Notes under the pieces: model-generated | Database searches by the model: none | The model's input: the letters and a program-made list of their open reading frames with translations, nothing else | Told to the model about the DNA's origin: nothing | Translations under genes and position numbers: made by a program | In this document: piece after piece, positions 55,036 through 62,498 of the stretch | How positions within the stretch are numbered: position 1 is the first letter of the stretch | Layout of the letters: every line of letters starts with the position of its first letter | NCBI RefSeq assembly: GCF_018642165.1 | Contig: NZ_JAHHZM010000002.1 | Span: 62,001-126,000 of the forward strand | Direction: 5' to 3' | Origin: Echinicola shivajiensis | Lineage (GTDB): Bacteria > Bacteroidota > Bacteroidia > Cytophagales > Cyclobacteriaceae | Length of the DNA stretch: 64,000 nucleotides

Positions 55036-56688
55036 ATGACAAAGAAGACTAATCTCTTTGCAAACCTCAAGTCAGACTTGCCATCTGGTCTTGTAGTATT
55101 TCTTGTAGCCCTACCATTATGTTTAGGGATTGCAATGGCATCCGGTGCACCGTTGTTCTCAGGTATCATCACCGGAATAGTTGGAGGTATTGTAGTTGGC
55201 TTTCTAAGCCAGTCCCATATTAGTGTTTCTGGTCCGGCCGCAGGTCTTACAGCTATCGTTATTGTTGCTATCCAGGATTTGGGTGGTTTTGATATATTCT
55301 TGGTGTCAGTAGTACTAGCAGGACTTATACAGCTTTTGCTAGGTTTTTTGCGTGCCGGAAGTATATCTAATTATATCCCAAGCAATGTCATCACAGGTAT
55401 GCTTGCAGGTATAGGGGTGATTATCTTCATCAAGCAAATACCAGTTGCTTTAGGATCCAATGTAGAAATTGGGGGCGGTCTAGCTATCTTCTCTGATATT
55501 GCCGCTTCCTTTACAGATATTCAGCCAGGAGTGATATTGGTAACAGCCATTTCTCTAGGCATATTGATTGCGTGGGATAAGATTCCCGCATTGAAAAAAT
55601 TAAAACTGGTACCCGCAGCTTTAGTAGCTGTAATTTGCGGTGTATTGGTGAATGAGTTTTTGATTATGTCAGGAAGTTCTCTGGCGATCGGAGAAAAATA
55701 CCTGGTAAGTTTACCTGTTCCTACCTCTACAGAAGACTTTAAAAATTTAATTACCCTTCCTAAATTTGGAGCAATTGCCAATCCTGAGGTATGGATTGTT
55801 GCCATCACCATTGCCATTGTTGCATCGATTGAAACTTTATTATGCATAGAGGCGGCAGACCGTATGGATCCTATGAAAAGGGTAACCAATACCAATGTGG
55901 AATTGAAAGCCCAAGGGATAGGAAATATGGTCAGTGGATTGATTGGAGGCTTGCCGATGACTTCTGTAGTTGTCAGGACTACAGCTAATGTTAATTCAGG
56001 TGCCAAGTCTAAAATGTCAGCAGTAATACATGGTGTGTTTTTGTTGATAAGTGTATTGACAATTCCAGTTGTTCTAAATAAGGTTCCATTGGCTACCTTA
56101 GCCGCAATTTTGTTGTTGATAGGCTATAAATTAGCAAAGCCATCTACCTTTGCTTATTTTTGGAATCAGGGAAAATATCAGTTTTTGCCATTTATAGCGA
56201 CTTTGGGTGCAGTGGTTTTCTTGGACCTGTTAAAAGGTGTAGCTTTGGGAATTGTGATCAGCGTATTCTTTGTATTGAAAGGCAATGCTAAGAGAGTATA
56301 TTATTTCAAAAAAGAGGACTATAATGATGGAGATATTATTCATGTTGACCTTGCTCAGGAGGTGTCCTTTTTGAACAAAGCAGCTATCAAGCAGACCTTA
56401 AACCATATTCCAAAAGGAGCAAATGTGGTAATTGATGCATCTGATACAGTATATGTTACGCATGATGTTTTGGAACTTATCAGAGAATTTAAAGATATTC
56501 AGGCACCAGAAAAGGGAATATCCGTAAAACTAATAGGCTTTAAAGCATCGTATAATTTGGAGAATGACTTGGAGGAATCTAATCATGTCTCTACTGAGCA
56601 CAAGGAAGTTTTATCCTATAGAAAAAACAGAAAAACATCTCATCAAGAAGTGATAACCGAATTGATTAATAATAATTCACAGAATTAA
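55036..56688 (+). CDS. SulP-family anion transporter, probable bicarbonate transporter
   Basis: The frame can extend to 54940, but ATG at 55036 gives the expected start (MTKKTNLFANLKSDLPSGLVV), 550 residues. About 10-14 membrane helices follow, with the SulP signature PLCLGIAMASGAPLFSGI and the SGPAAGLTAIV loop. A C-terminal STAS domain (about 430-530, VIDASDTVYVTHDVLELI) is present. Because a beta-carbonic anhydrase follows 20 bp downstream, sodium-bicarbonate uptake (BicA-like) is more likely than sulfate. Confidence 0.88.
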   Translation: MTKKTNLFANLKSDLPSGLVVFLVALPLCLGIAMASGAPLFSGIITGIVGGIVVGFLSQSHISVSGPAAGLTAIVIVAIQDLGGFDIFLVSVVLAGLIQLLLGFLRAGSISNYIPSNVITGMLAGIGVIIFIKQIPVALGSNVEIGGGLAIFSDIAASFTDIQPGVILVTAISLGILIAWDKIPALKKLKLVPAALVAVICGVLVNEFLIMSGSSLAIGEKYLVSLPVPTSTEDFKNLITLPKFGAIANPEVWIVAITIAIVASIETLLCIEAADRMDPMKRVTNTNVELKAQGIGNMVSGLIGGLPMTSVVVRTTANVNSGAKSKMSAVIHGVFLLISVLTIPVVLNKVPLATLAAILLLIGYKLAKPSTFAYFWNQGKYQFLPFIATLGAVVFLDLLKGVALGIVISVFFVLKGNAKRVYYFKKEDYNDGDIIHVDLAQEVSFLNKAAIKQTLNHIPKGANVVIDASDTVYVTHDVLELIREFKDIQAPEKGISVKLIGFKASYNLENDLEESNHVSTEHKEVLSYRKNRKTSHQEVITELINNNSQN

Positions 56689-56708
56689 TTAATAGAAATT
56701 TTAAAAAT

Positions 56709-57347
56709 ATGAGAGCACATACCGCTGAAACTCAAGCAACAGTAACTCCTGAAAAAGCATTGGCCTTTTTGAAAGAAGGAAACCAAAGATTTGTAAACAA
56801 TCTGAAATACAATAGGAATTTGCTTGAACAAGTAAATGATACCAAAGATGGACAATGGCCTTTTGCCATAGTGTTGAGCTGCATTGACAGTAGGACTTCT
56901 GCAGAATTAATTTTCGACCAAGGTTTGGGTGATATCTTTAGTACTAGGATTGCTGGAAATATAGCCAATGAAGATATTCTGGGAAGTATGGAATATGCCT
57001 GTAAAGTTGCTGGATCTAGGCTTGTGGTGGTTTTAGGACATAGTAAGTGTGGGGCCATTAACGGCGCTTGTGCAGGAGTGAAAATGGGTAATCTTACTGG
57101 TCTTTTGGATAAAGTAAGTCCTTCAATCGAAGAAGTGAAAAAAGAGCAACCAGGGGCTTTGCCTTCTGATGCTGAATTTGTAGAGGCAGTTTCGCACCAC
57201 AATATTATTCACACAATGGATGCCATTTTGGATAGAAGTGAAGTGTTGAAAGAATTGTATGAAGCTGGAGAAATCGGTATCGTTGGCGGATATTATAATG
57301 TGGAAACTGGCGAGGTGGAATTCACCAAAACTATGTTGAAAAGCTAA
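56709..57347 (+). CDS. Beta-class carbonic anhydrase
   Basis: The 212-residue zinc enzyme interconverts CO2 and bicarbonate in the cytoplasm. Zinc ligands Cys58, His111 and Cys114 are seen in VLSCIDSRT and LGHSKCGAINGA, and the Asp60-Arg62 dyad is intact. The length and the family segment IFSTRIAGNIANEDILGS are normal. It is co-transcribed with the SulP gene; together they would keep a cytoplasmic bicarbonate supply. A perfect 48-nt palindrome follows. Confidence 0.94.
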   Translation: MRAHTAETQATVTPEKALAFLKEGNQRFVNNLKYNRNLLEQVNDTKDGQWPFAIVLSCIDSRTSAELIFDQGLGDIFSTRIAGNIANEDILGSMEYACKVAGSRLVVVLGHSKCGAINGACAGVKMGNLTGLLDKVSPSIEEVKKEQPGALPSDAEFVEAVSHHNIIHTMDAILDRSEVLKELYEAGEIGIVGGYYNVETGEVEFTKTMLKS

Positions 57348-57360
57348 TAATAGAAGCTGT

Positions 57361-57408
57361 TTGTATCAATAAAAAGGGCCGCGATCGCGGCCCTTTTTAT
57401 TGATACAA
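57361..57408. terminator. 48-nt perfect palindrome, bidirectional terminator
   Basis: The sequence is self-complementary over all 48 bases with no loop; the core is GGGCCGCGATCGCGGCCC flanked by A5/T5 runs and a further TTGTATCAAT arm. It lies between the convergent carbonic anhydrase and PhoD-like genes. Confidence 0.9.
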
Positions 57409-57421
57409 TAGACATCGTTTT

Positions 57422-58825
57422 TTAATCCTCGATTTGAACCTCATTGACAATATTCCCATCCACATCGTGGTGTTTGAGGATCAGCTTCGGGATATTATTT
57501 TCATATTTTAGTTCTGCACTTAAAAATCCTCCTTCAACCCTAAGAAACTCATGTTGAGGTAAGAAATCATCCGGATTCCAACCTTGAGCATGGGCATTGC
57601 TAGCAGGGCCTACGCTGAATTCCATTAAAGCAGTTTCAGGATCTTTTGAGACATATTGCCAGTGCCTGTCCCCACAGATTACTAGCATATGATTGTTATT
57701 GAGGAAATTTCTCAACCATTTTCCTTCTGTTCTGTAGGCATCATTGGAGTGGTTATCATTTTTACCAGTTTTACGGTCAGGGCCAATGACAGGTGTAGGG
57801 GAGGAAAGTATTTTTAACTTGGCATCAGATTCTGTTACTGTTTTTATAAACCAGTTTTTTTGTTCTTTTCCCCATATTGATTTATCCTCATTATCTGCTT
57901 GGCTATTTTTAGATCTGTAGTCCCTTCCTTCTACCAGCCATATTTCTAGATCCTTGCCCCATCTTATTCTTCTATAAGGTTTCTCAATGATGGGGGGTTC
58001 TTCCTGCCAAATCTTTTGGGCGGTAATGGCGGAAAGCTTACCATAATGTGTTTTCGAGGGATCATAATCATCCATAAGTAAATCATGGTCATCTTTTTGC
58101 ATTAAGACGGGAACTTTGCTGAAAAAGTCTACTAGAGAAGGCCAACCATTGATCGCATGCCATTTATGACGTGCCTTTTTTGGTGATTTTGCCAATGGGC
58201 CAGGTTTGTCATAGTAAACATAATCCCCATTTTGGATAAAGAAATCAGGGTTTAGTTCATTCATGGCATCATATATTTTAAAACCTCTTTCTTTATCGTC
58301 AAAATCCCAGAAATACTGGCAGGTGGATACAGTAAACTTTACAGGACTGGGCATTTGATCTTCCGGAGCTGTTTTGAAGGAACCTTTGAACTGATTTGTC
58401 ATTCCAGAGGTATGAAGTTTTCCCTCTACTATTACCTTGTATTTTTGATTGGGACGCAAATTCTCGATTAATACCTTTTGGGTATAGTCTGTGGAGGAAT
58501 CAATTTTAACCCAATCGGTATTCAGAGAAAAGTTTTCGGAATTGATAGTGAATCGTAAATACCCTTCAGTTCCTTCTACAGCGCCATCCATTTTCTCAAC
58601 AGGTATGTCATCGTCAAAAGCTATTGGGCTTTTAAAAGGAGCATCTTTCCTTTGGTGGCTTACTTTTATCGGCTGAGGAAATTTGCATAATCTACTCCAC
58701 AAAACAACCGAATTTGTAGTGACCTCTCCAACTTTCAAACCATTGGTAAAGTAGGGTGTGTTCTGGGCGAGAGTACTCCAAGAAAGAAGGATAAATAATA
58801 GAAAAAAAAGGTTTTTTAGGTTCAT
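57422..58825 (-). CDS. PhoD-like metallophosphatase, exported
   Basis: The frame opens at 58882 inside the MITE-like element, but ATG at 58825 gives a standard Sec signal (MNLKNLFFLLFILLSWSTLAQ), 467 residues. An N-terminal PhoD fibronectin-like domain (about 25-130) is followed by the metal-binding phosphodiesterase fold: FFIQNGDYVYYDKPGP, QKDDHDLLMDDYD and VICGDRHWQYV. PhoD enzymes hydrolyse phosphate mono- or diesters with Ca/Fe. It could release phosphate from phosphodiester-linked polymers. The upstream region is interrupted by the MITE-like element 38 bp before the start. Confidence 0.88.
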   Translation of the reverse strand: MNLKNLFFLLFILLSWSTLAQNTPYFTNGLKVGEVTTNSVVLWSRLCKFPQPIKVSHQRKDAPFKSPIAFDDDIPVEKMDGAVEGTEGYLRFTINSENFSLNTDWVKIDSSTDYTQKVLIENLRPNQKYKVIVEGKLHTSGMTNQFKGSFKTAPEDQMPSPVKFTVSTCQYFWDFDDKERGFKIYDAMNELNPDFFIQNGDYVYYDKPGPLAKSPKKARHKWHAINGWPSLVDFFSKVPVLMQKDDHDLLMDDYDPSKTHYGKLSAITAQKIWQEEPPIIEKPYRRIRWGKDLEIWLVEGRDYRSKNSQADNEDKSIWGKEQKNWFIKTVTESDAKLKILSSPTPVIGPDRKTGKNDNHSNDAYRTEGKWLRNFLNNNHMLVICGDRHWQYVSKDPETALMEFSVGPASNAHAQGWNPDDFLPQHEFLRVEGGFLSAELKYENNIPKLILKHHDVDGNIVNEVQIED

Positions 58826-58862
58826 AATGGAGTTGATTGAATGTTTTGGCTTTTTCAATAAT

Positions 58863-59012
58863 CTGTATATCCGCAATTGCACCAGTAAGGTTCACCGTCC
58901 AAAATATGTTCTCAAAAATAGCCCATATCTAACCGAAATGAAGAATTAAATCAGTGTAAATCTGTGGAATCCGTGAGAAATAAGGTGACTGGTGTGAAAA
59001 CGGATAATCATA
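58863..59012. mobile_element. MITE-like element, copy 2 (150 bp)
   Basis: The left 28 nt are identical to copy 1 at 23.5 kb. The inverted right end (about 19 of 28 positions) ends CGGATAATCATA, where copy 1 ends CGGATAATCAGA. The element is flanked by a 9-bp direct repeat TTCAATAAT (58854-58862 and 59013-59021) whose sequence differs from that of copy 1, as expected for two separate insertions. The interior is unlike copy 1 and has no ORF. The rest of the gap up to 59193 holds nothing I can name. Confidence 0.75.
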
Positions 59013-59193
59013 TTCAATAATTAAAAAATCAATTTGAATAAGTGCAATAATAACCAATCCATCAGAATTATAAATGAAACTGCATGATGAGGAAGTGAGT
59101 TTTTATGGTCGGGGCAGTTTTTATGGTTTGGCATTGAAGGTGATTGGATGGCAGGAGAGTAAAAGTGTCATTCCAAGATAATCTGAAATAATA

Positions 59194-59229
59194 TTTTAAG
59201 GCTCGAGTTAAATTGCCCGAGCCTTAAAA
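59194..59229 (-). terminator. Terminator of the ssb-like gene
   Basis: TTTTAAGGCTCG / CGAGCCTTAAAA arms with a 12-nt loop lie 38 bp past the stop. Confidence 0.7.
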
Positions 59230-59267
59230 ATAACAGGTATTTTCCCATTAAGAATTAAGTAAGGGGC

Positions 59268-59618
59268 TTAGGCTTCGGCCTTGTTTTTATCTCCTAGAAG
59301 CACAAGGTCATTTACTTGGATTTCAGTGATGTATTTTTTTTGCCCTTCTTTATCTGTATAAGTTCGGTTGATCAATTTGCCTTCAATGGCTATTTCAGAT
59401 CCTTTGTCGGTGTATTTATTGATGATTTCAGCAGTCTTTCCCCAGGCTACTAGCTGATGCCAGGTAGTGTCCTCAATGCGGTCACCTTTAGCATTTTTAT
59501 ATACCTCATTGGTGGCCAAGCTGATTCTGGCCATTGCGTTGCCATTGTCCAATACCTTAAAATCTGCCTTGGCACCTAATCGGCCAATCAGTTGAACTTT
59601 GTTTCTTAAAGTGTTCAT
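59268..59618 (-). CDS. ssb: Single-stranded DNA-binding protein (short paralogue)
   Basis: The 116-residue OB-fold protein begins MNTLRNKVQLIGRLG and contains NAMARISLATNEVYKNAKGD, DTTWHQLVAWGKTAEI and GSEIAIEGKLINRTY, the usual SSB core. It stops just after the OB fold: the Gly/Pro-rich linker and acidic DDDIPF-type tip of replicative SSB are missing. It is thus likely an accessory SSB rather than the essential one; the chromosomal ssb should lie elsewhere. Confidence 0.92.
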   Translation of the reverse strand: MNTLRNKVQLIGRLGAKADFKVLDNGNAMARISLATNEVYKNAKGDRIEDTTWHQLVAWGKTAEIINKYTDKGSEIAIEGKLINRTYTDKEGQKKYITEIQVNDLVLLGDKNKAEA

Positions 59619-59813
59619 AATAGTAAGAATTTAGGTTAAAGAATGAATTCCAATTATCGCATCAACGAAAATGCTTGATCCAATTTGGGTTTAGGAATGG
59701 GAAATAGTCGGGTATTAAATGTTTCTTTCCATTTGTAGTCGTTTGTAAGCGTTTGTTAATCTGTGCTTTGATTCGTAAATTCCATTAGTTTTTTCACATT
59801 AACCTTATTTTTT

Positions 59814-60188
59814 ATGTATAATGAAAAGAAGCAATGTCTTTATTGCGAGGAAGTCATTCAGGGCAGGGCTGATAAGAAATTTTGCGATGATCAATGTAGA
59901 AACCATTATAATAACCAGTTAAAAGCGGTTAAGAATAATGAGATCAGGAACATCAATAATGCACTGAAAAAAAACAGGAGTATACTGGAAGATCTGTTGG
60001 GCAATGAGGATGGAACTTTCAAGGTGAACAGAGAGAAGCTCTTACAAGAAGGATTTCAGTTTAAGTACCATACCCATCATTATGTCAACAAGAAGGGTAA
60101 TGTATATGTTTATTGTTATGATTATGGTTATTTGGAATTAGACCATGATTCGAATTGGTTTTTGGTCGTTAGGAAAAAATCAGGTTAA
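59814..60188 (+). CDS. Zinc-ribbon hypothetical protein
   Basis: The 124-residue protein starts with a four-Cys ribbon: Cys8, Cys11 (CLYC) and Cys24, Cys28 (FCDDQC), the layout of DUF2116-type ribbons. A helical Asn/Lys-rich segment (about 32-60) and a soluble C-terminal half with FQFKYHTHHYVNKKGNVYVY follow. Homologues are, to my knowledge, common but uncharacterised in Bacteroidota. It is divergent from ssb with a 195-bp gap. A nucleic-acid role is plausible only from the ribbon. Confidence 0.7.
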   Translation: MYNEKKQCLYCEEVIQGRADKKFCDDQCRNHYNNQLKAVKNNEIRNINNALKKNRSILEDLLGNEDGTFKVNREKLLQEGFQFKYHTHHYVNKKGNVYVYCYDYGYLELDHDSNWFLVVRKKSG

Positions 60189-60273
60189 GTTTGAAAGTTA
60201 ATCAATGAAGAACTATCGGTCTAATAGATTGTCGTTAGGATTAAATAATTGGTAAGGTTTAAAAGCGGAAATC

Positions 60274-61584
60274 GTGAAAAACAAAATAATTTATTTTTGG
60301 TCCATTCTCCAATCTACTTTTTGGTTTGTTCCCTTGCAATTGGTGCTCGCATCCATTATTGCCGCCACTTTCTTTATATATCTGGACAATGTGTGGGAGT
60401 TTGAGCCATCCGGAGTGATAAACTACTATGTTTTTGGTGGAGAGAATGCTGCGCGCAGTATTCTCTCCACCATTGCGGGAGCCATGATTGGCGTAGCGGG
60501 TACTGTTTTCTCCATTACGCTTGTAGCCTTGACTTTAGCCTCCTCACAATTTGGTCCCCGCTTACTGCAAAACTTTATGCATAACCGTATCAATCAAGTG
60601 GTTCTAGGATCTTATATAGCTACTTTTACCTACTGTTTGTTAGTTCTTAGGGCGGTAAAATCTGGAGGAGAAATGGCTTTTGTACCCAATATCTCGATTA
60701 CCTTTGCCATTTTTCTGGCAATTATTAATATTTTCTTACTTGTGATTTTTATTCACCATATTTCTGTTAACATTCAAGCAGATCAGGTGATCTCCAATGT
60801 TAATCTAAATCTCCATAGAAATTTTAAAAGGCTGTTTCCCATAGAGGAAGACGAGGATACATTTCCTGAATTCGATGAGGAAAAATTATCCGATAAAAAA
60901 TCCAAATTAAAAGAGAGGTTTGAAATATTTGCACGAAAGAGCGGGTATCTACAATCAGTGGACCATGCTGGTCTTTTTGATATGGCCAAAAGACTGGAAG
61001 GCTTAGTGGAAGTAAAAAAACATGCTGGTAATTTCATCATAGAAGGTCAGGTTTTGGTGTTGGTATTTAGCTCAGAAGAGTTGGAAGATGAAACAAAGTC
61101 ACAAATAGAGTCTGCATTTATTATTGGAAGCAAAAGGACTTCAGCACAAGATGTGGAATTTTCGATAAGGCAGATGGTGGAGGTGGCAGCGCGAGCGCTT
61201 TCTCCCGGGGTAAATGACCCCTTTACCGCTATTACCTGCATTGATAAATTAGCTGATATTATTTGTTACTTGACTTCTGCTAAACTTCCAAGTCCGTACC
61301 ATTTTGATGAGGATGGTGAAATATTTATGATTACCAAAACGATAAGTTTTGAGGATGTGATGAATGTTTCCTTCAACCAAATCCGTCAATACGGAAAAGA
61401 TTCTCCAGCTGTTATTATTAGATTAATGGAGGCAATGCTAACTATTTATGGTTTTGCTAAAAAAGAGGATCAGAAGAAGATGGTTAAAAAGCATGCACGA
61501 ATGATTATGCACTTGGGAGAAAAGAGTTTTGTCGAAGAAAGTGATTTGGATGATCTGAAGTCAAGATATGAGCGACTTACTTAG
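60274..61584 (+). CDS. DUF2254 membrane protein
   Basis: The 436-residue inner-membrane protein starts at GTG (60274); there is no ATG nearby in frame. Four transmembrane helices occupy about 13-35, 62-88, 108-126 and 138-162. A large soluble domain with EEDEDTFPEF and ALSPGVNDPFTAITCIDKLAD, the DUF2254 hallmark, follows. The role of the family is unknown. It precedes the methyltransferase gene by 40 bp and may be co-transcribed with it. Confidence 0.85.
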   Translation: MKNKIIYFWSILQSTFWFVPLQLVLASIIAATFFIYLDNVWEFEPSGVINYYVFGGENAARSILSTIAGAMIGVAGTVFSITLVALTLASSQFGPRLLQNFMHNRINQVVLGSYIATFTYCLLVLRAVKSGGEMAFVPNISITFAIFLAIINIFLLVIFIHHISVNIQADQVISNVNLNLHRNFKRLFPIEEDEDTFPEFDEEKLSDKKSKLKERFEIFARKSGYLQSVDHAGLFDMAKRLEGLVEVKKHAGNFIIEGQVLVLVFSSEELEDETKSQIESAFIIGSKRTSAQDVEFSIRQMVEVAARALSPGVNDPFTAITCIDKLADIICYLTSAKLPSPYHFDEDGEIFMITKTISFEDVMNVSFNQIRQYGKDSPAVIIRLMEAMLTIYGFAKKEDQKKMVKKHARMIMHLGEKSFVEESDLDDLKSRYERLT

Positions 61585-61624
61585 TGCTTGAGGAATAAGT
61601 AGAACTTCAAAAAAAGAATTAACA

Positions 61625-62362
61625 ATGAAGGATAATTTCTCTGGACACGCGTCTGATTATAAGAAGTTCCGTCCAAAATACCCGAGTGAACTTTATGAAT
61701 TTATCTTGACTAAGGTTCATGAAAGAGACGCTGCATGGGATTGTGGAACAGGGAATGGACAGGTTGCGGTAGTACTGTCTGATTATTTTGAAAGAGTTGA
61801 AGCTACAGATATTAGTGTCCAGCAATTGGCCCAAGCCCCGAAAAGGACTAATATTGCTTATAGTGTAAATTCTGCAGAAGAAAGTGGATTTGCAGAAAAT
61901 AGTTTTGACCTAGTAACAGTGGCGCAAGCTGTCCATTGGTTTGAATTCGAAAGGTTTTTTCCTGAAGTTAAAAGAGTTCTTAAGCCCGAAGGAGTCATAG
62001 CCCTAATGGGATATGGATTGGTTCAGATGGAAAGAGGATGGGATGTCATGGAATATATTTATGAAGGCGTTTTGGGGGATTATTGGGATCCAGAAAGGAA
62101 GTACATAGATGATGAGTACCAAAGTATACCCTTTGAATTTAAACATATAAAATCACCTAAATTTTATATGGAATATGATTGGACATTGGATGAATTTATA
62201 GGTTACCTCAACACGTGGTCAGCGGTAAAACATTACGAAAAGGCAAAAGGAGAAAATCCGATTTACTTAGTCAAGGATCAATTTCAAAAAATATGGGGCA
62301 ACCATAAAAGAATGAAGCTTAAATTCCCTGCAATTTTGAGGATTGGGATCAATATTAAATAG
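61625..62362 (+). CDS. SAM-dependent class I methyltransferase
   Basis: The 245-residue cytoplasmic enzyme has motif I WDCGTGNGQVAV (about 39-50), acidic end of beta-2 EATDISVQQL, and FDLVTVAQAVHWF. It belongs to the group with a Methyltransf_11 core and SAM-binding GTGNGQ loop, whose substrates are mostly small molecules. Length and start are ordinary. No pathway partner is adjacent, so the substrate is not known. Confidence 0.85.
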   Translation: MKDNFSGHASDYKKFRPKYPSELYEFILTKVHERDAAWDCGTGNGQVAVVLSDYFERVEATDISVQQLAQAPKRTNIAYSVNSAEESGFAENSFDLVTVAQAVHWFEFERFFPEVKRVLKPEGVIALMGYGLVQMERGWDVMEYIYEGVLGDYWDPERKYIDDEYQSIPFEFKHIKSPKFYMEYDWTLDEFIGYLNTWSAVKHYEKAKGENPIYLVKDQFQKIWGNHKRMKLKFPAILRIGINIK

Positions 62363-62498
62363 ATAGCTTGATTTGGAAGTCTCGGTAAATGAATTTGAGT
62401 CTTAATTTTTTGTCCTTCCTTAAGTAGTTTTGCTATTTTTTCAACAGATAATTCATTTTATTATTTATTAGTTGACCTAACTGTTTTAATTTTATGGC

